From NCBI GenBank assembly GCA_019348575.1, contig JAHWJE010000154.1, positions 1 through 5,195 of the forward strand: a DNA stretch of 5,195 bases. Direction: 5' to 3'. The DNA comes from Actinomycetota bacterium (GTDB lineage Bacteria > Actinomycetota > Thermoleophilia > Solirubrobacterales > Solirubrobacteraceae). A program made the position numbers and the translations under genes. Under the pieces are notes generated by a model. The model was not told the origin of the DNA, did no database searches, and saw only the letters and a list, made by a program, of their open reading frames with translations. This document shows positions 1 to 4,914 of the stretch, piece after piece (positions within the stretch are counted from its first letter, which is position 1; each line of letters starts with the position of its first letter).

Positions 1-2
1 CT

Positions 3-437
3 GTGACCCGACCGACCGCCGTGCAGGTCACCGCCGACCCTGACGCACAGCGGTCTGTGCGCGACGTGGACGACACGTCCGCGCAGTGGCTGGCCGCACT
101 GCGTTCGACCGGTACCGAGCGTGAGCAGGCCATCGCAGACCTGCATGCGCTGCTGCTGCGTGCCGCCCGGTTCGAGACATCCCGCCGTGCCGGGACGCTG
201 TCGGCCCGCGACCGCGACGACCTGGCGATGCAGGCCGCCGACGACGCTGCGATGCACGTGCTCGACAAGCTCGACACGTTCGAGGGCCGCAGCCGCTTCA
301 CCACGTGGGCGTACAAGTTCGCCATCTACGAGGCCGGCGTGAAGGCACGCCGTCGCAGCTGCCGGGACCGCGAGGTCACCCTGGAGGCCGATGCGTGGAC
401 GCTGATCCGCGACGGCCACGCCGGTCCAGACCACATG
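3..437 (+). CDS. ECF-type RNA polymerase sigma factor, N-terminal part with region 2 only (3' end lost)
   Basis: This encodes the N-terminal half of a sigma-70 family (ECF-like) sigma factor, which would direct RNA polymerase to a set of promoters. About 145 residues look genuine. A helical N-terminus (residues 28-60, including WLAALRSTGTEREQAI) leads into region 2, whose hallmark is FEGRSRFTTWAYKFAIYEA at residues 93-111. That stretch corresponds to the regions 2.3/2.4 that melt and recognise the -10 element. It is followed by a basic patch, KARRRSCRDRE (114-124). After about residue 145 the protein stops resembling a sigma factor: region 4, which binds the -35 element, is missing. The frame stays open to 830 only because it runs antisense to minus-strand genes. 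The start chosen is the GTG at 3, which is the edge of what can be seen, so the true start may lie upstream. As it stands the protein would not be a working sigma factor. The family call is secure; the 3' boundary (about 420-440) is approximate. Confidence 0.8.
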
Positions 438-506
438 GCTGCGGCCGCGCAGCGTCGACAGCATCCGCACCGCCTCGTCCTCATCACGTGGCTTGCCGAG
501 CACGAC
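405..506 (-). pseudogene. Fragment of a Maf-family nucleotide pyrophosphatase
   Basis: Read on the minus strand in the frame of the GTG at 641, codons 46-79 give VVLGKPRDEDEAVRML, then GRSHVVWTGVAVAD. This matches the Maf/YhdE pattern (LGKP, a DExEA helix ending in RML, then GRxHxVxTGV). Maf proteins are house-cleaning nucleoside triphosphate pyrophosphatases that hydrolyse non-canonical nucleotides. Only about 34 of the usual ~190-210 residues are present. The N-terminal Maf motif and the C-terminal half are both absent. It is fused in frame on its upstream side to an acyltransferase N-terminus, and downstream it dissolves into sequence antisense to a sigma factor. It is therefore a fragment with no function of its own, either a recombination relic or an assembly splice. 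The Maf call rests on recalled family motifs over a short stretch. Confidence 0.6.
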
Positions 507-512
507 GCCATC
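405..512. other. Double chimeric junction (acyltransferase / Maf / sigma factor)
   Basis: Two breakpoints lie within about 110 bases. At 489-512 the bases encode DGVVLGKP on the minus strand, which suits both the hexapeptide acyltransferase (IQDGVVLGK) and Maf (DG-VLGKP). At about 405-437 the minus strand still reads as Maf (HVVWTGVAVAD) while the plus strand already reads as sigma factor (DGHAGPDHM). Joints placed where both partners can share bases are what short-overlap misassembly or microhomology-mediated recombination produces. The exact breakpoints cannot be fixed without the parental sequences. Confidence 0.55.
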
Positions 513-641
513 CTGGATCTCGCAGCGGTCGCCGATCACCGTGTCGTCGTGGATGACGACGTGGGCGCCCAGACGGACGCCGTCTCCGAGCTGGACGCGG
601 TCGCCGAGGACGAGTCCCGGCGCGAGCTCAGAGAGCCGCAC
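489..641 (-). CDS. Left-handed beta-helix (hexapeptide-repeat) acyltransferase, N-terminal ~50 residues only
   Basis: The GTG at 641 opens a frame beginning VRLSELAPG, followed by hexapeptide-repeat turns: LGDRVQ (12-17), LGDGVR (18-23), LGAHVV (24-29), then IGDRCEIQDGVVLGK (36-50). This [LIV]-G-x4 pattern builds the left-handed beta-helix of sugar N/O-acyltransferases such as WbpD, NeuD and LpxD. The start overlaps the stop of the upstream oxidoreductase gene by 14 bases. A GGAG lies five bases before the GTG, the only decent Shine-Dalgarno seen in this window. By operon context it would acylate an amino sugar made by the neighbouring dehydrogenases (inference). The active-site histidine region and the rest of the helix are missing, because after residue ~48 the sequence switches to a Maf-like fragment. 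The frame itself stays open to base 1, but that part does not belong to this family. The family is fairly sure; the acyl donor and sugar are not. Confidence 0.7.
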
Positions 642-1647
642 GCGCGCTCCGCGAAGTGGCGTCGAGGCTGTCCTGCAGCGCCTCGAGCACGCGCACGACG
701 CGCAGCCCGCTGTCGCCGTCCGAGCGCGGCGCCTCACCGGAGCGCACGCAGTCCACGAAGTGCTCGATCTCGAGGCGCAGCGGCTCGGCATTGGAGATGC
801 GCGGGCTGTAGATGTCACCGGCGCGGGTGATGTACTCGCCGTAGGAGCTCGCGGACTGGTCGAAGCCCTTGTCGTAGACGGTGACCTTGCGCTCGAGGTC
901 CATGTCGTCGAACGTCGCCATCCGCTGCGAGCCGACGACCGTGAAGCGCCGTTCCTTGTGGGGATCGAGCCACGACAGGTGCAGGTGCGCGGCCAGGCCG
1001 GACGGAAAGCGAAGAAACGCGAACACGACGTCCTCGACGCCCGCGCGCATGTATGACTCGCCGTGGGCGTGCATCTCAGACGGGTCCTCGCCGGCCAGGT
1101 GCAGGATCACCGATATGTCGTGCGCGCCGAGCGACCACAGTGCGTTCTCATCGGCCCGCAGCTGCCCCAGGTTGAGGCGGTTGGAGTAGATGTAGTGGAT
1201 CTCGCCGAGCTCACCGGAGTCGGCGATCTCCTTGAGCTTGCGCACGCCCGGGTGGTACTCGAGCAGGTGGCCGACCATCAACAGGCGGTCGGCCGCACGC
1301 GCCGCCGCGACGGCCCGCTCGGCGTCGGCGACGGACTGCGCGAGGGGCTTCTCGACGAAGCAGTGCTTGCCCGCCGCGAGCACGCGCACGGCGAGCTCGG
1401 CATGCGTGGGCACCGGCGTCGCGAGGACGACCGCATCGAGCCCGTCGTCGGCCAGCAGGTCCTCGAGCCGGCCCGTGAAGCGCGTTCGCGGGTGCTTGGG
1501 CGCCAGGCGCTCGCGCACCACCTCGCGCTCGTCGCAGCACCAGACGAGCTCGGCGCCGGGAACCTGGTCGATGTTGCGTGCGAGGTTCGGGCCCCAGTAG
1601 CCGAGGCCGACGACGCCGATGCCGACAGGCCGCTCGGGGGCGCTCAC
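628..1647 (-). CDS. Gfo/Idh/MocA-family NAD(P)-dependent sugar oxidoreductase
   Basis: This 339-residue cytoplasmic oxidoreductase has the normal length for the Gfo/Idh/MocA family. The N-terminal Rossmann domain has the dinucleotide-binding GLGYWG (14-19) within GYWGPNLARN. The signature EKP is at 99-101 (FVEKPLAQS), and Lys100 is the conserved lysine. The C-terminal substrate domain carries ENALWSLGAHDISVI (167-181), where His176/Asp177 sit at the usual catalytic histidine position. The family oxidises or reduces a ring carbon of a sugar. Next to a UDP-GlcNAc 6-dehydrogenase-like enzyme and an acyltransferase, the likeliest role is C3 oxidation of a UDP-HexNAc uronic acid before amination, as done by WbpB/WlbA. 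That role is inferred: the YWGPN-type N-terminus differs from the GYIAP type I recall for WbpB/WlbA. The start GTG (1647) shares a 4-base GTGA overlap with the stop of the upstream dehydrogenase, so translation is probably coupled. No Shine-Dalgarno is visible. Confidence 0.9.
   Translation of the reverse strand: MSAPERPVGIGVVGLGYWGPNLARNIDQVPGAELVWCCDEREVVRERLAPKHPRTRFTGRLEDLLADDGLDAVVLATPVPTHAELAVRVLAAGKHCFVEKPLAQSVADAERAVAAARAADRLLMVGHLLEYHPGVRKLKEIADSGELGEIHYIYSNRLNLGQLRADENALWSLGAHDISVILHLAGEDPSEMHAHGESYMRAGVEDVVFAFLRFPSGLAAHLHLSWLDPHKERRFTVVGSQRMATFDDMDLERKVTVYDKGFDQSASSYGEYITRAGDIYSPRISNAEPLRLEIEHFVDCVRSGEAPRSDGDSGLRVVRVLEALQDSLDATSRSARAAL
647..650 (-). promoter_or_regulatory. Ribosome binding site of the acyltransferase
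   Basis: GGAG on the minus strand lies inside the end of the oxidoreductase gene, with a 5-base spacer to the GTG at 641. It supports that start codon and suggests the acyltransferase is translated by reinitiation after the upstream gene's stop at 630-628. Confidence 0.5.
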
Positions 1648-2888
1648 AGGAGCACGGCGCGCCCGCGCGAGCGGCGCGTCACGCCGCGCAGGTCGAGCGC
1701 GAGCGGGACCCGCGCGACGGCGTCCTCGTGGTCTACGCCCGGGTGGGCGGTGACGATCAGCGCGAGGTCTGCGCCCGCCAGCGTGTCGTCGAGCGACTCG
1801 CTGCGCAGGCCGTGCTCGGGCAGCTCGGGCACGAACGGGTCGTGATAGCGCAGGTCGGCGCCGAGCGCGGACAGCAGCGTCGCGATCTTCAGCCCCGGCG
1901 ACTCGCGGACGTCGCCGACGCCGGGCTTGTACGACACGCCGAGCATCGCGATCTTCGATCCGCGCACCGGCTTGCCGGCCCCGTTGAGCAGCCGCTCGAC
2001 CTTCGCCACGCAGTGGTAGGGCATCTGCTGGTTGATCTTGCCGGCGAGCTCGATGAACTCGGTCGCCATGTCGAACTCGCGCGCGCGCCAGGACAGATAG
2101 AACGGGTCGACGGGCAGGCAATGGCCGCCCATCCCCGGGCCGGGGTCGAAGCGCATGAACCCGTAGGGCTTCGTCGACGCCGCGTCGACGACCTCCCAGA
2201 TGTCGATCCCCATCCGGTCGCAGAGCATCGCGAGCTCGTTGACGAGCGCGATGTTGACGGAGCGGAAGATGTTCTCCAGCAGCTTCGTCAGCTCCGCGGC
2301 CTCGGGCGTCGAGACGCGCACGATGTGGTCGCAGACCTCGCCGTAGAGCTCGACGGCGCGATCGCCGCACGCCTCGGTCAGGCCGCCGACGACCTTCGGC
2401 GTCGTGCGCAGCGTGAAGTCGGTGCGGCCCGGGTCGACGCGCTCGGGCGAGAAGGCGAGGCTGAAGTCCTCGCCGGCGACGAGACCGGACTCGGCGAGGA
2501 TCGGCGCGACGCGCTCGCGTGTCGTGCCGGGGTAGGTCGTCGACTCGAGGACGACGAGCTGGCCGGCCTGCATCACCTCGGCGAGCGCGCGCGACGCGCC
2601 GACGAGCGGGCCGAGGTCCGGCTCGCGGTTGGCCGTCAGCGGCGTGGGCACGCAGATCAGGATCGCGTCGCAGCGCGCGAGCGCGGCGAAGCGCGTCGTC
2701 GCCTCGATCCGCGGCGCGGCGGCGGCGAGCAGCTCGTCGGAGACGTCCTCGATGTAGGACGTCCCCGCGCGCAGCGCGTCCACCTTGCGGCGGTCGATGT
2801 CGACGGCCACGACGTCGCGCCCCTCGTTCGCGAAGGCGACCGCGAGTGGTAGACCGACGTAGCCCATGCCGATGATTCCGACGGGCAT
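1644..2888 (-). CDS. Nucleotide-sugar 6-dehydrogenase, UDP-N-acetyl-D-glucosamine 6-dehydrogenase-like (WbpA/UDPGDH family)
   Basis: This 414-residue enzyme uses NAD+ in a four-electron oxidation of C6 of a UDP-hexose(amine) to a uronic acid. The N-terminal Rossmann domain has GMGYVG (7-12), with Asp30 ending the second strand, as in NAD-dependent members. Later come CVPTPL (79-84), ESTTYPGTTRE (115-125), FSPERVDPGR (146-155) and the central helix with TKLLENIFRSVNIALVNELA (201-220, conserved Lys202). The catalytic cysteine is Cys257 in GGHCLPVDPFYL (254-265). The C-terminal UDP-binding domain carries YKPGVGDVRES (320-330). All key residues are present, so it should be active. The STTYPGTT and GHCLPVDP versions of the motifs favour UDP-GlcNAc (WbpA/WbpO-like) over UDP-glucose, but substrate cannot be fixed from sequence. 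ATG 2888 is the first start after an in-frame TAA at 2930-2928. No Shine-Dalgarno is visible. It follows the dehydratase gene by 70 bases and overlaps the next gene by 4. Confidence 0.93.
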   Translation of the reverse strand: MPVGIIGMGYVGLPLAVAFANEGRDVVAVDIDRRKVDALRAGTSYIEDVSDELLAAAAPRIEATTRFAALARCDAILICVPTPLTANREPDLGPLVGASRALAEVMQAGQLVVLESTTYPGTTRERVAPILAESGLVAGEDFSLAFSPERVDPGRTDFTLRTTPKVVGGLTEACGDRAVELYGEVCDHIVRVSTPEAAELTKLLENIFRSVNIALVNELAMLCDRMGIDIWEVVDAASTKPYGFMRFDPGPGMGGHCLPVDPFYLSWRAREFDMATEFIELAGKINQQMPYHCVAKVERLLNGAGKPVRGSKIAMLGVSYKPGVGDVRESPGLKIATLLSALGADLRYHDPFVPELPEHGLRSESLDDTLAGADLALIVTAHPGVDHEDAVARVPLALDLRGVTRRSRGRAVLL

Positions 2889-2958
2889 CTGGGGCGCGAG
2901 TGTAGACGGCCGGCGCGCTGCCCAGCCTTACGGGCGTCGTGTGCAGCGCCCGGCGGCG
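2889..2958 (-). repeat. Intergenic leader with inverted repeat between the dehydratase and dehydrogenase genes
   Basis: This 70-base spacer carries a perfect 7-bp inverted repeat, GCGCTGC at 2915-2921 and GCAGCGC at 2943-2949 (plus-strand bases), with a 21-base loop. The loop also contains a short GCCC/GGGC pairing. On the minus-strand transcript it could fold between the two genes. No T-run follows, so it is not a standard intrinsic terminator. It could be an attenuator, an RNA-processing site or a chance pairing in GC-rich DNA. I see no convincing promoter in the spacer. Confidence 0.25.
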
Positions 2959-3918
2959 TTACCGCGCGGCCGAGCCCGCCGCGCCGAGCGCGGCGAGATC
3001 CGCCTGCACCATCTCCTCGATCATCGCCTCGAAGCTCGTCTCGGGCTCCCAGCCGAGTCGTTGCCGGGCGCGCGTCGTGTCGCCGACCGGCGTCATGCGC
3101 TCGGCCGGACGCACGAGGCGCTGATCGACGCGCACGTGCTGCGCCGGATCGAGGCCGACGCAGGCGAAGGCCGCAGCGACGAGCTCGCCGACGGTTCGCC
3201 CGACGCCGCCCGCCAGGATGTAGTCGCCCGGCTGCTCCTGCTGGAGCATGAGCCAGTAGCCGCGCACGACGTCGCGCGCGTGACACCAGTCGCGCACGGC
3301 GCTCAGGTCGCCGAGTGCGACCTCGTCCTGCAGGCCGAGCTTGATCGCCGCGGCGGCCCTGGTGACCTTGCGCGGCAGAAAGCGCTCCGGCCGGCGCGGC
3401 GACTCGTGGTTGTAGGCGATCGCGCTCGAGGCGTGCATGTCGTGCTTGTGGCGCAGCGTGTCGACGAGCCCGTAGGCGGCGAGCTTCGCCACGCCGTACG
3501 GCGAGCGCGGGCGCATCGGCGTCTCCTCGGTCTGCGGCGAGACCTTGGCCGCGCCGAAGATCTCGCCCGAGTTCGCGACCAGCACGCGGACGCCGCCTTC
3601 GATCTCGCGCGTGGTCTGCAGCAGCGTGGCCGTCGCGCCGGCGACGAGCTTCAGCGTCCCGGCCGGGTCCTTCCAGGACGCGGGCACGAAGGTCGGGGCG
3701 GCCAGGTGATACAGCTCGTCCGGCGTCGTGTCGAGCACGGCCGCGCGCAGCGACTGCCCGTCGGCGAGGTCGCCGTCGACGGTCGCGACGCCGCCCGGAA
3801 CCGGCGCCTGTGAGCCGCGGCGAACGAGCCCGGCGACGTCGTAGCCCTTGCCCTGCAGCAGCTCGGTCAGGTAGCCGCCGTCCTGGCCGGTGATCCCGGT
3901 GATGAGCGCGCGGGGCAT
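2959..3918 (-). CDS. GDP-mannose 4,6-dehydratase-like NAD(P)-dependent SDR enzyme
   Basis: This 319-residue extended short-chain dehydrogenase/reductase most resembles GDP-mannose 4,6-dehydratase (Gmd), which converts GDP-D-mannose to GDP-4-keto-6-deoxy-D-mannose, the precursor of 6-deoxy sugars such as fucose and rhamnose. Gmd hallmarks are GITGQDGGYLTELL (8-21, glycines 8/11/14), LVRRGS (31-36, the basic pair for the NADP phosphate), DELYHLAAPTFV (67-78), NSGEIFG (116-122), PRSPYGVAKLAAY (137-149) and YNHESPRR (169-176). The catalytic set is Ser117, Glu119, Tyr141 and Lys145. The C-terminal part, with TVGELVAAAF and GDTTRARQRLGWEP (279-292), matches the substrate domain. It is at the short end for Gmd, and a related 4-reductase (RMD) or epimerase remains possible. 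ATG 3918 is certain as the first start, because an in-frame TAG lies four codons upstream. No Shine-Dalgarno is visible. It is the promoter-proximal gene of the minus-strand cluster, facing the glycosyltransferase gene across 141 bases. Confidence 0.85.
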   Translation of the reverse strand: MPRALITGITGQDGGYLTELLQGKGYDVAGLVRRGSQAPVPGGVATVDGDLADGQSLRAAVLDTTPDELYHLAAPTFVPASWKDPAGTLKLVAGATATLLQTTREIEGGVRVLVANSGEIFGAAKVSPQTEETPMRPRSPYGVAKLAAYGLVDTLRHKHDMHASSAIAYNHESPRRPERFLPRKVTRAAAAIKLGLQDEVALGDLSAVRDWCHARDVVRGYWLMLQQEQPGDYILAGGVGRTVGELVAAAFACVGLDPAQHVRVDQRLVRPAERMTPVGDTTRARQRLGWEPETSFEAMIEEMVQADLAALGAAGSAAR

Positions 3919-3966
3919 CGAGGTAGGCTATCCACGCGTTTCCGCGAACTAGCAGTGGGTACGCGT

Positions 3967-3994
3967 TCCATAGCACGCCCGAGCAAGAACGCAA
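3967..3994 (-). promoter_or_regulatory. Candidate promoter for the minus-strand sugar-nucleotide genes
   Basis: On the minus strand TTGCGT (3994-3989) and TATGGA (3972-3967) are spaced by 16 bases. A TGC lies directly before the second box, like an extended -10. The start of transcription would fall near 3960, leaving a leader of about 40 bases before the ATG at 3918. Only half of the -10 box matches the consensus, so this is a candidate only. Confidence 0.3.
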
Positions 3995-4033
3995 CCTTTT
4001 GATTGCGCGAGCGTTCTCGTTCGTAGCTCACGC

Positions 4034-4049
4034 CGACACCGTGGTGTCG
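4034..4049. promoter_or_regulatory. 16-bp interrupted palindrome, possible operator or leader hairpin
   Basis: CGACACC-GT-GGTGTCG is a perfect 7-bp inverted repeat around a 2-base centre. It ends 10 bases before the ATG of the glycosyltransferase and lies just downstream of the weak TAGCTC box. Size and position fit the binding site of a dimeric repressor. The right arm can alternatively pair with the next bases (GGTGT at 4043-4047 with ACACC at 4052-4056, loop CGAA), so the leader RNA has two mutually exclusive hairpins. No regulator gene is visible in the window. Confidence 0.4.
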
Positions 4050-4059
4050 AAACACCCCG

Positions 4060-4902
4060 ATGACCTCCCCCCGCCCCCTCCCCAGCGGGACGCCCCTGCC
4101 CCCCAAGCCGGCGCCCGCCCCGATCGCTCCCGAAGCCGTGAACGTGCTCGGCGTCCCGCTCGCCCTGACCGACTACGAGGCGACGATGGCGTGGATGGAC
4201 GCCATGATCGCGCACGGCGAGAAGGGCTACATCTGCGTCGCCGCGACCCACACGATCATGGTCTGCGACGAGGATCCCGAGCTGCGCGAGGCCGTGCTGA
4301 ACTCGTCGATCACGGTGCCGGACGGCCAGCCGCTCGTGTGGGCGATGAACGCGCTCGGCGGCGACCTCGACGACCGCGTCTACGGGCCCGAGCTGATGGC
4401 GCGCTACTGCGAGCGCGCCGCCGAGGCCGGCACGCGGATGTACCTCTACGGCGGCCGCAACCAGGGCGCGCTCGTCCAGCTCGCGCTCAACCTGCGCCAG
4501 CGCTTCCCGGGCGTGAAGATCGTCGGCGGCTACTCGCCGCCCTTCCGCGACCTGTCGGCCGAGGAGGAGGACGCGATCGTCGACGAGATGAACCGCTCGA
4601 AGGCGGACGTCATCTGGGTCGGCGTGGGGGCCCCGAAGCAGGAGAAGTGGATGGCCGCGATGCGCGACCGGCTCGACGCGCCGGTGCTCGTCGGCGTCGG
4701 CGCCGCGTTCGACTTCCACGCAGGGCTCGTGCCGCAGGCGCCCGACTGGATGCAGGCCGCCGGCCTGGAGTGGTTGTTCCGCATGGCGCACGAGCCGCGC
4801 CGCCTCGCTCCGCGCTACGTGCGCTACAACCCGCGCTTCATCAGCGGCTTCGTCCGCCAGTACGCACGGCATCGCCTGCTGGGCGCCAGCAGCGACCGAT
4901 AG
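4060..4902 (+). CDS. WecG/TagA/CpsF-family glycosyltransferase
   Basis: This 280-residue GT26-family transferase is predicted to add the second sugar (ManNAc or ManNAcA) onto an undecaprenyl-diphosphate-linked HexNAc at the inner face of the membrane, an early step in wall-polymer, capsule or exopolysaccharide assembly. Family features in order are LGVPLALTDYEATMAW (30-45), ATHTIMVCDEDPELREAVLNS (62-82), VPDGQPLVWA (86-95, Asp88 the likely catalytic base), VYGPELM (107-113), GVGAPKQEKWMA (188-199, Gln194), GVGAAFDFHAG (212-222) and EWLFRMAHEPRRLAPRYVRYNP (237-258), the C-terminal tail involved in membrane docking. The Thr-x-Asn motif typical of TagA reads THT here (63-65). The first 26 residues contain 10 prolines and are not part of the fold. 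ATG 4060 is the first start after an in-frame TAG (4024-4026), but GTG 4138 would begin exactly at the conserved domain and is a real alternative. Neither has a Shine-Dalgarno. No signal peptide or membrane segment is visible. Confidence 0.9.
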   Translation: MTSPRPLPSGTPLPPKPAPAPIAPEAVNVLGVPLALTDYEATMAWMDAMIAHGEKGYICVAATHTIMVCDEDPELREAVLNSSITVPDGQPLVWAMNALGGDLDDRVYGPELMARYCERAAEAGTRMYLYGGRNQGALVQLALNLRQRFPGVKIVGGYSPPFRDLSAEEEDAIVDEMNRSKADVIWVGVGAPKQEKWMAAMRDRLDAPVLVGVGAAFDFHAGLVPQAPDWMQAAGLEWLFRMAHEPRRLAPRYVRYNPRFISGFVRQYARHRLLGASSDR

Positions 4903-4914
4903 ATTCCCTCCCTC

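Larger units (their letters stand above)
3919..4059. promoter_or_regulatory. Divergent promoter region between the two polysaccharide gene sets
   Basis: These 141 bases separate two genes that start in opposite directions, so both promoters should lie here unless initiation is further inside. The patch AACCTTTTGATT (3993-4004) is the only AT-rich stretch and the likely place for DNA melting or -35 contacts. Around it sits an imperfect dyad, GAACGC at 3987-3992 against GCGTTC at 4011-4016. A short direct repeat, ACGCGTT, occurs at 3934-3940 and 3961-3967. On the plus side TTGATT (3999-4004) and TAGCTC (4024-4029) could be -35/-10 boxes, but their 19-base spacing is long, so that promoter is weakly supported. 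The regulator is unknown. Confidence 0.5.

Noticed and set aside
438..830. C-terminal extension of the sigma factor as a new domain
   Set aside because: The sequence is antisense to the acyltransferase and oxidoreductase coding regions and has no sigma region 4 similarity.
1648..2370. 241-codon N-terminal extension of the oxidoreductase up to an ATG at 2370
   Set aside because: It is the out-of-frame reading of the dehydrogenase gene. The Rossmann fold begins right after GTG 1647, which also gives the usual family length.
1578..2852. 424-codon open frame on the plus strand
   Set aside because: It lies antisense to the dehydrogenase and oxidoreductase genes. Its translation is Arg/Ala/Val/Asp-rich with no family motif, as expected of shadow frames in GC-rich DNA.
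2866..3813. 315-codon open frame on the plus strand
   Set aside because: It is antisense to the dehydratase gene, whose catalytic residues and motifs are intact. No recognisable domain is present.
2657..3994. 445-codon open frame on the minus strand in another frame over the dehydratase
   Set aside because: It overlaps the dehydratase and dehydrogenase genes on the same strand but out of frame. It is mostly arginine-rich low complexity.
3980..4019. Possible intrinsic terminator or riboswitch in the divergent region
   Set aside because: The GAACGC/GCGTTC dyad is short and imperfect. A T-run (TTTT, 3997-4000) lies in the loop and not after the stem. No known riboswitch core was recognised.
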